A DNA stretch of 9,995 nucleotides from CAZEHO01 sp964511945. GTDB lineage: Bacteria; Actinomycetota; Acidimicrobiia; Spongiisociales; UBA11373. The notes under the pieces were generated by a model. It was not told the origin of the DNA. It saw only the letters and a list, made by a program, of their open reading frames with translations, and did not search any database. Shown here in pieces: positions 1 to 7,209 of the stretch. Location of the stretch: assembly GCA_964511945.1 (NCBI GenBank), contig CAZEHO010000056.1, positions 1-9,995 on the forward strand. Direction: 5' to 3'. The position numbers and the translations under genes are program-made. Position 1 is the first letter of the stretch. Every line of letters starts with the position of its first letter.

Positions 1-4
1 GCGA

Positions 5-1549
5 CTAGCGGCCCCAACCCCCGCCGCCGGGGGTCAGGACCCGCAGCCGGTCGCCCGGTGCAGCATCAAAGGTCACCTTGCCCGGGAGACGCTCGGGGGT
101 GCCGCCGCGCCGGACGAACCAATCCTCCCCGCAGGCACCTGGAGACCCACCCTGCAATCCCCATGGCTGCATCCGTCGACGCTCACCGATCAGTGACACC
201 GTGACCGGCTCGACGAATTCGATCTCCCGAACGATCCCTTCACCCCCGCGATGGCGACCATCACCCCCGCTGCCTCGCCTGAGCCCCGTCTGGATGAGCC
301 GGAACGGGTAGTGGGTTTCGAGAGATTCGATCGGGGTGTTCTTGGTATTGGTCATCCCGGTGTGGATGCCCGATTGCCCGGCACGATGTGGAGTACCGCC
401 CTCGCCACCGGCGACCGTCTCGTAGTACACCGTCGATTCAGAGCCTATGAGCACGTTGTTCATGGTGCCCTGAGAGGCTGCCGGGATCCTCTCGGGAAGT
501 GCTTGAGCCAGCGCTCCGAGGAGGGTGTCGGCGATCCGCTGGCTGGTCTCCACGTTGCCTGCGGCAACCGCCGCCGGAGGCCGGGCGGACACCAGCGTGC
601 CCTCGGGAACCACGAGGTCGAGTGGCCGGTAGCACCCACCGTTCGCAGGTATCGATGGGTCGGTGGCCACCCGGACCGTGTAGTACAGGCACGATCGCGT
701 GACTGCTTCCACGGCATTGATATTCCCCTCGATCTGCGGATGGGATCCACTGAAGTCGGCAACAAGGGATCCGCCACCGACGCTCAGGCGGACTGAGATC
801 GGCAGATCCTCGTCGCCCCACTCCATCACATCGGTGAAGACGTATTCCCCCTCCGGAACTTGCTCCAGAGCGCTCCGCATCCTTGCCTCGCCGTAGTCGA
901 GGAGTGCATTCGCAACGGTCAGCACCCGTCCCCGATCGTCATCGCGAATCGCCTCGAGCACTCTCGATGCCCCCGCCTCATTCGCCCCGAGTTGCGCCGA
1001 GAGGTCTCCAAGACGCTCAGACGGAGTCCGGGTCGCGCCGAGGAAGGCGTCGAGAAACGACGGCTCCCATTCACCGCGAACAACCGCCAGCGTCGGTGAG
1101 ACGACATGGCCTTCCTGTTCCAGGCGCACAGCGTGAGCCGGCATGGACCCGGGAGCCTCGCCGCCGACGTCCGCATGATGAGCGCGGTTGGCGACCCATG
1201 CCACGAGGTGCCCATCGGAATACACCGGACGCACGAGGGTGAGATCGTTGAGGTGTGTACCGCCGAAGAAGGGGTCGTTGACTGCGAACTGGACCCCATC
1301 TTCGATGTCGGTTCCGAATCGATCGAGTACTGCAGCTACCGAGGCCGGCATCGACCCCAGGTGTACCGGGATGTGTTCGGCCTGGGCGAGCATTTCCCCG
1401 GACGGCACAAAGATCGCCGCGGAGCAGTCCGCACGCTCCTTGATGTTGGGTGAATACGCGGTGCGGCGCAGGACGACGCCCATCTCCTCCGCCATCCCGG
1501 CAAAGCGGTTGCGGGCAACTTCGAGGGTGACCGCATCAACCGTCACCAC
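5..1549 (-). CDS. hyuB: Hydantoinase B / oxoprolinase family protein (HyuB)
   Basis: Beta-type subunit of the ATP-dependent hydantoinase, 5-oxoprolinase and acetone/acetophenone carboxylase superfamily. It acts in the cytoplasm with the HyuA partner encoded just upstream. The 514 residues are slightly shorter than usual but cover the whole family. Visible signatures are ERADCSAAIF near residue 38, NDPFFGGTHLNDL near 91, the AHHADVGG stretch near 125, the PANGGCYRPLD segment, VAAGNVETSQRIADTLLGAL, the glycine-rich GGEGG...GIHTGMTNTKNTPIE segment, and a C-terminal QPWGLQGGSPG and TPGGGGWG. The start is one of two tandem GTG codons (1549 or 1546). The second gives a GTGA 4-bp overlap with the hyuA stop and lies 7 nt after a GGAGG ribosome-binding site, so 1546 may be the true start. 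The stop is complete at 5-7. Family assignment is secure. The substrate (N-methylhydantoin, oxoproline, a ketone or other) is not determined. Confidence 0.93.
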   Translation of the reverse strand: MVTVDAVTLEVARNRFAGMAEEMGVVLRRTAYSPNIKERADCSAAIFVPSGEMLAQAEHIPVHLGSMPASVAAVLDRFGTDIEDGVQFAVNDPFFGGTHLNDLTLVRPVYSDGHLVAWVANRAHHADVGGEAPGSMPAHAVRLEQEGHVVSPTLAVVRGEWEPSFLDAFLGATRTPSERLGDLSAQLGANEAGASRVLEAIRDDDRGRVLTVANALLDYGEARMRSALEQVPEGEYVFTDVMEWGDEDLPISVRLSVGGGSLVADFSGSHPQIEGNINAVEAVTRSCLYYTVRVATDPSIPANGGCYRPLDLVVPEGTLVSARPPAAVAAGNVETSQRIADTLLGALAQALPERIPAASQGTMNNVLIGSESTVYYETVAGGEGGTPHRAGQSGIHTGMTNTKNTPIESLETHYPFRLIQTGLRRGSGGDGRHRGGEGIVREIEFVEPVTVSLIGERRRMQPWGLQGGSPGACGEDWFVRRGGTPERLPGKVTFDAAPGDRLRVLTPGGGGWGR

Positions 1550-3513
1550 CCCACCTCCAGAGCACCAGAGGGGTGAACTACCGCACGCTCCCCGAGTGCC
1601 AGATAGGTCGTCGCCTCAGACTCCTCAATCACGGCCGGGCCGACGACCTCATCCCCCGGACGGAGCGCTGGCCGCCACCAACCGGCGGCCTCGACCGGCC
1701 CGGCGGGGGTCAGAACTGAACGATCGGCAAGCCGCGAATCCCCTTCCGGCACCGGAAGGGGCAGGTCCTCCCACCGAACTGCCGCCTCGCCGGTCGCTTC
1801 GGCCCGCACTGCGACTACCTCGATCGGGTCACCGGCACGCGCGAATCCGTTCCGTTCGCGGTGAGCTCGATGGAACCGCTCTTCCAGCACCTCCCACGGT
1901 TCCGCGGCATCAACCCGAACGGTGGTTTCGTGCGCCTGACCGAGATACCGCACATCGGCAAAGGTGACGACCTCCGATGAGCCCGTGGCACCCGCTCGCC
2001 GGAGTGCGTCGCGCCCGCCTTCGGCGACGCGTTCCAGCTCCCGGTCCAGGTCGCCTGAATCCGGCTGTGTAATCAGCACACCGTGAGCCGCATCGGCTCG
2101 TGGTGGCGCCAGTAGTAGTCCGAGCGCCGAGAACACTCCTGCGTGGGCCGGAACCACAACGCCGTCCATGTCCAGACTGCGCGCAAGTGCCGTCGCGTGG
2201 AGTCCACCTGCTCCCCCGAAGGCCACGAGCACCGCCCTGCGAGGATCGGCACCCTCCTCAACCGATACCCGGCGAATCGCTCGCTCCATGTGCGATTCGA
2301 CGACCTCCACCATGCCGAGCGCGACCTCGGCCGGTGTCAGGCCCGTCCGTCGGCCGACCGCCGCCAGTGCGGCCGCCGAGGCGTCCGCATCGAGGGCCAT
2401 GGTTCCGGCCAGCCGGGCCGCCGCCGAGATCCGCCCAAGGATGAGATTGGCGTCGGTCACCGCGGGCTCGTTGCCGCCGCGGCCGTAACACGCCGGACCA
2501 GGAATCGCCCCCGCACTGCGAGGGCCGACTCTGAGCGCCCCTCCCGCGTCGACCCATCCGATCGAGCCACCACCGGCCCCGACGGTGTGGATCGCGACTG
2601 CGGGCATCCGGCACGGGAGACCGTCGATGCTTCGCTCGTAGGTGACCTCGGGCCGGCCGTGGTCGATCCGGCACACATCGGTCGAAGTTCCGCCCATGTC
2701 GAATGAGATCAGGTGATCACGACCAAGTGCTTGCCCCAACGCAGTGGCAGCCACCACTCCCCCGGCCGGGCCGCTCAGGAGGATCGCCGCCGGCAATCGG
2801 GAGGCCTCTTCGGCAGCAATCAGACCTCCCGAACTGCGCATCACGGCAACCGTCCCGTGCACGCCGGCCGCCTCTGCCTTGGCCGTCAACGACGACAGGT
2901 ACCGCTCAACGGCCGGAAGCAGGTACGCGTTGATGATCGTTGTCGACGCCCGCTCGAACTCCCGGAACTCAGCGACGACATCCGACGCAACGCTTACCGG
3001 GATCCCGAGCGCCCTTGAGAGCACTCTCCCGACCCCCCGCTCCCAGGTTGGATTCACGAATCCGAACAGGGTCGAGATGGCGATCGCATCAGGGCTGAGA
3101 TCGGCGAGCCGTGCGGTGAGCGACTCCAGGTCGACGTCGCCGGTCCTAGCCCCGGTCGTACCGCTTCGACCCGGAACCCCGATCCGGAGATCACGGTCGA
3201 CCAGCGGAGCCGACCGAACGTGGGAGGTGTCGTAGAGCGACGGTCGGTCCTGGCGGCCGATCTCGATCAGATCTTCGAATCCGGTGTCGGTCAGCAGAGC
3301 GGTGCGAGCCCCGGAGCGCTCCAGTAGTGCGTTCGTTGCGGTAGTCGTCCCATGTAGAAGCGTCCCGGGTACGTCTCCTGCGATCCTCCGCATCCCGTCG
3401 ACGACGCCGTCGCCCTGGTCCGCCGAGGTCGCCACCTTGCCGGTTCGCAGTACCTCACCGTCCCAGGCAACGACGTCCGTGAAGGTTCCTCCGACGTCGA
3501 CACCGGTCTGCAT
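1543..3513 (-). CDS. hyuA: Hydantoinase A / oxoprolinase family protein (HyuA)
   Basis: ATP-binding alpha-type subunit of the hydantoinase/oxoprolinase/acetone-carboxylase family. These enzymes spend ATP to activate an amide or carbonyl substrate, and the active enzyme is a complex with HyuB. The 656 residues match the family's usual length. An ASKHA-type phosphate-binding loop GVDVGGTFTD lies at residues 4-13, HGTTTATNALLER at 54-66, RSSGG at 226-230, LLSGPAGG at 245-252, and the second phosphate motif FDMGGTSTDV at 271-280. These are followed by TVGAGGGSI, GPACYGRGG, TDANLILGR, AFGGAGGLHA and PAHAGVFSALGLLL. The ATG start at 3513 puts the first motif at residue 4, and a GAGG sits 4 nt upstream. 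The gene is first in a two-gene operon and overlaps hyuB. It is divergent from the Nfu-like gene. No transporter, racemase or carbamoylase lies beside it to indicate the substrate. Confidence 0.94.
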   Translation of the reverse strand: MQTGVDVGGTFTDVVAWDGEVLRTGKVATSADQGDGVVDGMRRIAGDVPGTLLHGTTTATNALLERSGARTALLTDTGFEDLIEIGRQDRPSLYDTSHVRSAPLVDRDLRIGVPGRSGTTGARTGDVDLESLTARLADLSPDAIAISTLFGFVNPTWERGVGRVLSRALGIPVSVASDVVAEFREFERASTTIINAYLLPAVERYLSSLTAKAEAAGVHGTVAVMRSSGGLIAAEEASRLPAAILLSGPAGGVVAATALGQALGRDHLISFDMGGTSTDVCRIDHGRPEVTYERSIDGLPCRMPAVAIHTVGAGGGSIGWVDAGGALRVGPRSAGAIPGPACYGRGGNEPAVTDANLILGRISAAARLAGTMALDADASAAALAAVGRRTGLTPAEVALGMVEVVESHMERAIRRVSVEEGADPRRAVLVAFGGAGGLHATALARSLDMDGVVVPAHAGVFSALGLLLAPPRADAAHGVLITQPDSGDLDRELERVAEGGRDALRRAGATGSSEVVTFADVRYLGQAHETTVRVDAAEPWEVLEERFHRAHRERNGFARAGDPIEVVAVRAEATGEAAVRWEDLPLPVPEGDSRLADRSVLTPAGPVEAAGWWRPALRPGDEVVGPAVIEESEATTYLALGERAVVHPSGALEVGW

Positions 3514-3525
3514 CCGGCCTCAGGC

Positions 3526-3531
3526 TACGAT
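3526..3531 (+). promoter_or_regulatory. Possible -10 element for the Nfu-like gene
   Basis: TACGAT fits the TANNNT pattern of a housekeeping -10 box. It would start transcription near 3538, leaving a leader of about 18 nt that contains the GAGGAG ribosome-binding site. No convincing -35 box is present at the usual distance. The 43-bp gap between the divergent hyuA and Nfu-like starts must hold the promoter for at least one of them unless it lies inside hyuA. This is a weak call. Confidence 0.25.
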
Positions 3532-3556
3532 CCAAAGGGCTGCAACGAGGAGATCG

Positions 3557-3814
3557 ATGCCGGTCACACCCAGCCCAACCCCGAATCCGAATGCCCTGAA
3601 GTTCACGGTGGGAGCCAATTTCGAGGCGCCCAAGAGCTTCGCCCAGGGGATGGCAACCGACGACTCACTTGCCGGATCGTTGCTGGCGATCGAAGGCGTC
3701 ACCAGCGTGTTCATGTCGGCCGATTTCGTGACCATCACGAAGGGTCCAGGCTCGTATTGGGACACCATCGCGCCGGCAGCGCAGAAGATCCTCGAGGACG
3801 AGTTCGAGGCCTAG
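3557..3814 (+). CDS. Stand-alone Nfu/NifU N-terminal domain protein
   Basis: An 85-residue protein consisting only of the Nfu N-terminal domain. The hallmark TPTPNPNALKF-type sequence (TPNPNALKF at about residues 8-16) is followed by the usual compact alpha/beta pattern through GVTSVFMSADFVTITK, ending in an acidic helix. In full-length Nfu iron-sulfur scaffold proteins this domain precedes a CxxC domain that carries the cluster. Here there is no cysteine at all, so the protein cannot bind a cluster by itself in the Nfu way. Its role would have to be as an accessory or partner-binding domain (inference). The frame stays open upstream to 3284, but that stretch is antisense to hyuA. The ATG at 3557 has a strong GAGGAG 7 bp upstream and gives the canonical domain start. 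It stands alone on the plus strand, divergent from hyuA and convergent with the methyltransferase-like gene. Confidence 0.85.
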   Translation: MPVTPSPTPNPNALKFTVGANFEAPKSFAQGMATDDSLAGSLLAIEGVTSVFMSADFVTITKGPGSYWDTIAPAAQKILEDEFEA

Positions 3815-3817
3815 GCG

Positions 3818-4525
3818 TTAACCCTTGATGCCGGTCACGACGAACCACGGTTCGTCGTCGATCACCGAACCGATTGGGGCGATTCGCCGCAGTTCAGTGG
3901 CCGACTCCTCGAGCAGCGACTCCGCAGCTTCAGGATCCAGCGCGGCAAACACGGGCCAACCGACTTCCTTCACGGCATCCCAGTAGGCCTCGACCCCCTC
4001 GTAGCGGCCCCGAACCTCATCCAGTTCCACGGTACGGACCCCGCGATACCCGGCACGCATGACCTCGAGCGGCAACAGCATGCGCGTCGAACGTGCTTCG
4101 AGCCCCTGCCGGGCTTCGGGGACGGCCAGGTACTGGAGTTTTGACGGATAGCGAATGCTCGACGAATGCAGCAGCCGGTCGACATCGAGATCTCCGGCAA
4201 GTACCCGTCCACCCGACCGAGTGATCCGGTAGGCATGGCGAAGGACGTCATCCACCTCGCTTCGCGAATCCCACGCCCGGCGCAATACAACCAAACCGGC
4301 CGATTCGGCCGACAGGTCGGCAAGTGAGGAGACTTCCGTTTCCGGCGTTTCATCGGCAAGCAGCACCAGGTCATCGGCCTCGAGAGCCGGCGGCGCCGCC
4401 CCTGCCCGATGGAACGCCTCCGCCAGTTCGGGAGCCCCACGCCCTACGACGACGACGGCGGAAGCACCGCCCTCCGGGAAGGCCTGAGCCAACCCGACCC
4501 ACTGCGAAGCGATTGTTGCCGGCAT
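3818..4525 (-). CDS. Methyltransferase-like protein of uncertain function
   Basis: A 235-residue cytoplasmic protein that I do not recognise as a named enzyme. Its outline resembles a class I SAM-dependent methyltransferase. A hydrophobic strand and glycine turn VVVVGRGAPE lies at about 24-33, and a later ITRSGGRVLAGDLD resembles the helix-turn-strand 'R..GGR(L/V)L..D' seen after motif III. The C-terminal PWFVVTGIKG looks like a final methyltransferase strand. The SAM-binding GxGxG loop is poor, so it may be a diverged or inactive member or another Rossmann-like protein. It lies 23 bp after the SDR gene as the last gene of the minus-strand cluster. Its stop is 3 bp from the convergent Nfu-like stop. 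No Shine-Dalgarno precedes the ATG, but a TACGCT box ends 7 nt before it, which could mean a separate leaderless start. Confidence 0.7.
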   Translation of the reverse strand: MPATIASQWVGLAQAFPEGGASAVVVVGRGAPELAEAFHRAGAAPPALEADDLVLLADETPETEVSSLADLSAESAGLVVLRRAWDSRSEVDDVLRHAYRITRSGGRVLAGDLDVDRLLHSSSIRYPSKLQYLAVPEARQGLEARSTRMLLPLEVMRAGYRGVRTVELDEVRGRYEGVEAYWDAVKEVGWPVFAALDPEAAESLLEESATELRRIAPIGSVIDDEPWFVVTGIKG

Positions 4526-4532
4526 GTGCGGG

Positions 4533-4538
4533 AGCGTA
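4533..4538 (-). promoter_or_regulatory. Possible -10 box for a leaderless transcript
   Basis: On the minus strand TACGCT matches TANNNT and ends 7 nt before the A of the ATG at 4525. Transcription would therefore begin at or one base before the start codon. No Shine-Dalgarno sequence is visible there and no good -35 box is seen. Leaderless mRNAs with this spacing are common in Actinobacteria, and that is the main reason to list it. Confidence 0.25.
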
Positions 4539-4548
4539 GCTGCCGCGG

Positions 4549-5352
4549 TCAGAGGCTTGCGTCGCGCTGAAGTTCGGATCGCAACGAACGCCGCATCACG
4601 CGCTCGTACAGCGCCGGCGCCACGGCGGCCAGCACCCTGGTGACCTTGCCGGTAGCTCCCAGGACCACCATCCGGCGGCGGCGTTCCACTGCACGGACGG
4701 TCGCGGTGGCCGCATCCTCGGGACTCAGCATCCGCCCAACACGGCTCTGGGGATGATCGGTGATCGACCCATCTCCGTCGAGGGTCCGGTAGCGAAACGA
4801 GGTGTCAATGAAGGTTGGACACACCAGTGTTACATCGACATCAGGGAGTTCGCTCCTCAGGGTGCCGAACGTGCCGTGCAGCGCATGTTTCGAGCCGCTG
4901 TACCCGGTGCGACCGATCAGTGGCGCAAACCCGGCAACCGATGAGATCACCACGATGGCGCCTCGCCGGCGAATCAATCCCGGGAGCGCCGCCTTGGTGA
5001 TGGTGACCGAACCGAAGTAGTTGACCTCCATGATCCGCCGGTAGACGGCGAGGTCGGTGTCGACGAACGCGCTGCGCTGCGTGAGGCCGGCGCTGTTCAC
5101 CAGGACGTCCGGATCCCCGAAAGCCTGCTCCACCGTGGCGATTGCCTGAGCGCACGACTCCGGGTCGGTGACATCGCACCCGATCGTGAGCGTCCGGTCG
5201 TCCGACGGGACCTCAGCCAGGCGATCCTCGGCGACGTCGAGCAGAGCAACCCGGGATCCTGCCCGCCTGAACGCCACACCGAGCGCGACCCCCAGCCCTC
5301 CCGCTCCACCGGTGATCACCACCGTGGCGTTGCCGAGCTCACGTCTACCCAC
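4549..5352 (-). CDS. Classical SDR family oxidoreductase
   Basis: NAD(P)-dependent short-chain dehydrogenase/reductase, 267 residues. It carries the cofactor loop TGGAGGLG at residues 14-21, and Asp39 at the end of the second strand favours NAD(H). Next come CDVTD at 59-63 and NSAG at 86-89 (NNAG in most relatives). The catalytic tetrad is Asn111, Ser138, Tyr151 and Lys155, with GYSGSK around the Tyr. A PTFIDTSF segment takes the place of the usual PG.V.T after the active site. A basic C-terminal tail of about 45 residues (RRRRMVVLGATGK onward) resembles the membrane-associated DHRS7-like SDRs, but no clear transmembrane segment is seen. The start is GTG at 5352, overlapping the epimerase stop by 8 bp, with GAGGGT about 6 nt upstream. 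It likely oxidises or reduces a hydroxyl or carbonyl compound made in the same pathway. The substrate is unknown. Confidence 0.93.
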   Translation of the reverse strand: MGRRELGNATVVITGGAGGLGVALGVAFRRAGSRVALLDVAEDRLAEVPSDDRTLTIGCDVTDPESCAQAIATVEQAFGDPDVLVNSAGLTQRSAFVDTDLAVYRRIMEVNYFGSVTITKAALPGLIRRRGAIVVISSVAGFAPLIGRTGYSGSKHALHGTFGTLRSELPDVDVTLVCPTFIDTSFRYRTLDGDGSITDHPQSRVGRMLSPEDAATATVRAVERRRRMVVLGATGKVTRVLAAVAPALYERVMRRSLRSELQRDASL

Positions 5353-6301
5353 GGCGACCCTCGGCGAAGATCGCGAACGCCTCTGAACTCGACTTCTCCG
5401 GGGTGTACCCGAACTCCTCCTTGAGCCGGCGGTTGGACAGCACCGGCCGGTATCTCAGGAAGTCCACCTGCTCCGGCCCGTATTGAGTCAGGCCCAGCGG
5501 CTTCAAGGTGGCAAGCGCGCCTCTCACCACACCCACCGGGATCGGCACAAACGGCTTGCCGAGCAGGGCTGCGATCTCGCGCTGGGTGACGACGCCGTCG
5601 CCCGCAACGTTGTAGATCCCGGTGGCCCCGGTTTCGAGACCCTGCCTGATGATGGCCACGAGGTCCTGGTCCCAGATGAAGACGAAGGGGGTGGCGGAGC
5701 CCCGCAGACCCAGGATCAATCGACGGTCGAAGAGGTCTGTGATCTGGTTCCGGGTGTGTGCGCCGAGGATCGTTCCCGACCTCAGGATCAACTGACCCAG
5801 CTCAGGGTGTTCGGCCCGCCAGTCGGTCAGGATCTCCTCGATCTGCCGCTTGTGATCTGAGTAGGCGAACTCATGGTTCCCGCGGAGTGCATCGTTCTCA
5901 TCGATGCACTCCGGGTTGTCGGAGTGGTATCCGTAGGCGGCACCACTCGACGAGATCGTCACATGCCGGACACCCGCTGCGAGGCAGCTCTCGAGCACGT
6001 TGCCGGTCCCACCAACGTCGATCGAGTACTCGAGGGCGCGGTCCGGCTTGCGACCGGGCGAGACGATGGCGGCCAGATGAACCACCGCATCGACACCAAA
6101 GCGGCTGAGGTCGTCCGCCAGTGCCGGATCGCGCACGTCGCGCGTCACATACTCGATTCCCCGGTGGCGCTCCGCGGGCTCGCGGACGTCGGAGGCGACG
6201 ACCGTCTCGAGGTCGCCGCGATCGGCAGCAAGCGAATCGATCAGCAACGAACCCAGGTATCCGCCGGCACCGGTGACCAGGGCCGAGCGGGCCGCGCTCA
6301 T
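5345..6301 (-). CDS. NAD-dependent epimerase/dehydratase (extended SDR)
   Basis: A 318-residue extended SDR of the nucleotide-sugar epimerase/dehydratase type. The NAD-binding loop TGAGGYLG lies at 10-17 and an acidic strand end, SD, at 37-38. Next come RDVRD near 54-58, HLAAIVSP at 75-82, DVGGTGNVLE at 95-104, SSSGAAYG at 117-124 and the catalytic Tyr147-x3-Lys151 (YSDHK). LILRSGTILG and a GIYNVAGDG segment follow, both typical of the substrate side of this family. The frame remains open upstream to 6832, but that part is the out-of-frame shadow of the transporter gene. The ATG at 6301 gives the canonical N-terminus and an ATGA overlap with the transporter stop, implying translational coupling. 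The family is broad and includes sugar epimerases, dihydroflavonol-type reductases and steroid or terpene dehydrogenases. The catabolic setting suggests a dehydrogenase, but this is inference. Confidence 0.92.
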   Translation of the reverse strand: MSAARSALVTGAGGYLGSLLIDSLAADRGDLETVVASDVREPAERHRGIEYVTRDVRDPALADDLSRFGVDAVVHLAAIVSPGRKPDRALEYSIDVGGTGNVLESCLAAGVRHVTISSSGAAYGYHSDNPECIDENDALRGNHEFAYSDHKRQIEEILTDWRAEHPELGQLILRSGTILGAHTRNQITDLFDRRLILGLRGSATPFVFIWDQDLVAIIRQGLETGATGIYNVAGDGVVTQREIAALLGKPFVPIPVGVVRGALATLKPLGLTQYGPEQVDFLRYRPVLSNRRLKEEFGYTPEKSSSEAFAIFAEGRRG

Positions 6302-7209
6302 CCGACCGGCTGTGGTTCGGCAGGCTCGCGCCGCGACCAGAAGGCGGCCACGCTGAGTCCCGAGATGATGTGCCAGATCCCCCACCAGGCGGTGATGATC
6401 GCCATCCCGCCGAGGCCATCGAAGAAGTCGAAGATCAGCACCAAGCCGAGTGCGGAATTCTGCAAACCGACCTCGAGCGTGACCGCCCGCTGATCCCGGC
6501 GGCTGAGACCTGCGACCCGGGCGGCGCCGTTGCCCAGCGACAGCGCCAGAGCGTTGTGGATGAACACAGCGAAGACCACGAGTCCGATGTACTCGATGAA
6601 GTTGCTCCAGTTGTTCCCGAGGGCAATGGCGACGAACCCGATGAAGATGACCACGGAGATCACCTTGAAGGGCACCCGGACCCGCTGAGCGAAACGGGGC
6701 TTCCATCGGGCCACCAGCATCCCGAGCACCAGCGGAATGCCGAGGATGACCACGATCGTCATGAAGACGTCGAGGGGGCTCAGCGAAACGCTCCTCAGGA
6801 TCGGCTCGGTGTCGGGGTGGAGCGATCCCCACAACGCCAGATTGATTGGGGTCAAGAAGATCGCGAAGGCCGTCGACACCGCGGTCATCCCTACCGACAA
6901 CGGGGCGTTGCCCTTCGCCAGGTAGGTCATCACGTTCGACAGGTTCCCACCGGGGCAGGACGCCACCAGGATCATCCCTAGGGCGATCGACGGCTCCGGC
7001 CGAATGATGAACGTGAGCCCGAACGTGAAGGCCGGCAGCAGGATGAACTGGGCGATCAGGCCGATCGCCGGAGGCTTCGGTTGCCGGAGCAGGCGGCGGA
7101 AATCTTCGAGATCGAGGTCCATCGCCATCCCGAACATCATCAGACCAATCAGCGCATTGAGGGTGAGCAGACTTCCTTCGTTGAAGTTGAGGACTGCTTC
7201 GTCGATCAT
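6298..7209 (-). CDS. Bile acid:sodium symporter (BASS) family transporter
   Basis: A 303-residue integral inner-membrane protein with about nine or ten hydrophobic helices, of the BASS/SBF family. These carriers couple Na+ entry to uptake of organic anions such as bile acids, 2-oxo acids or pantothenate-like compounds. The SCPGGNLSNVMTYLAKG segment at 84-100 is the family signature around the first helix crossover. EVGLQNS at 246-252 supplies Glu246 and Gln250, which match the sodium-ligand Glu-x3-Gln of the structurally known bacterial ASBT homologues. The ATG at 7209 overlaps the ThDP gene stop as ATGA and has AGGAG 8 nt upstream. The 31 upstream codons in frame lie inside the ThDP gene and are not used. 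The protein ends in a basic, proline-rich cytoplasmic tail. Its position directly after the ThDP enzyme suggests it imports that enzyme's substrate or a precursor (inference). Confidence 0.94.
   Translation of the reverse strand: MIDEAVLNFNEGSLLTLNALIGLMMFGMAMDLDLEDFRRLLRQPKPPAIGLIAQFILLPAFTFGLTFIIRPEPSIALGMILVASCPGGNLSNVMTYLAKGNAPLSVGMTAVSTAFAIFLTPINLALWGSLHPDTEPILRSVSLSPLDVFMTIVVILGIPLVLGMLVARWKPRFAQRVRVPFKVISVVIFIGFVAIALGNNWSNFIEYIGLVVFAVFIHNALALSLGNGAARVAGLSRRDQRAVTLEVGLQNSALGLVLIFDFFDGLGGMAIITAWWGIWHIISGLSVAAFWSRREPAEPQPVG

Noticed and set aside
251..1967. Several plus-strand frames of 115-260 codons opposite hyuB and hyuA
   Set aside because: No recognisable domains or ribosome-binding sites, and all are antisense to well-conserved genes.
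3284..3556. N-terminal extension of the Nfu-like protein
   Set aside because: It is antisense to the conserved start of hyuA, and the family's TPNPN motif begins just after the ATG at 3557, which has its own ribosome-binding site.
6302..6832. N-terminal extension of the epimerase by 177 codons
   Set aside because: This is the out-of-frame shadow of the transporter gene. The ATG at 6301 gives the canonical N-terminus and an ATGA overlap.
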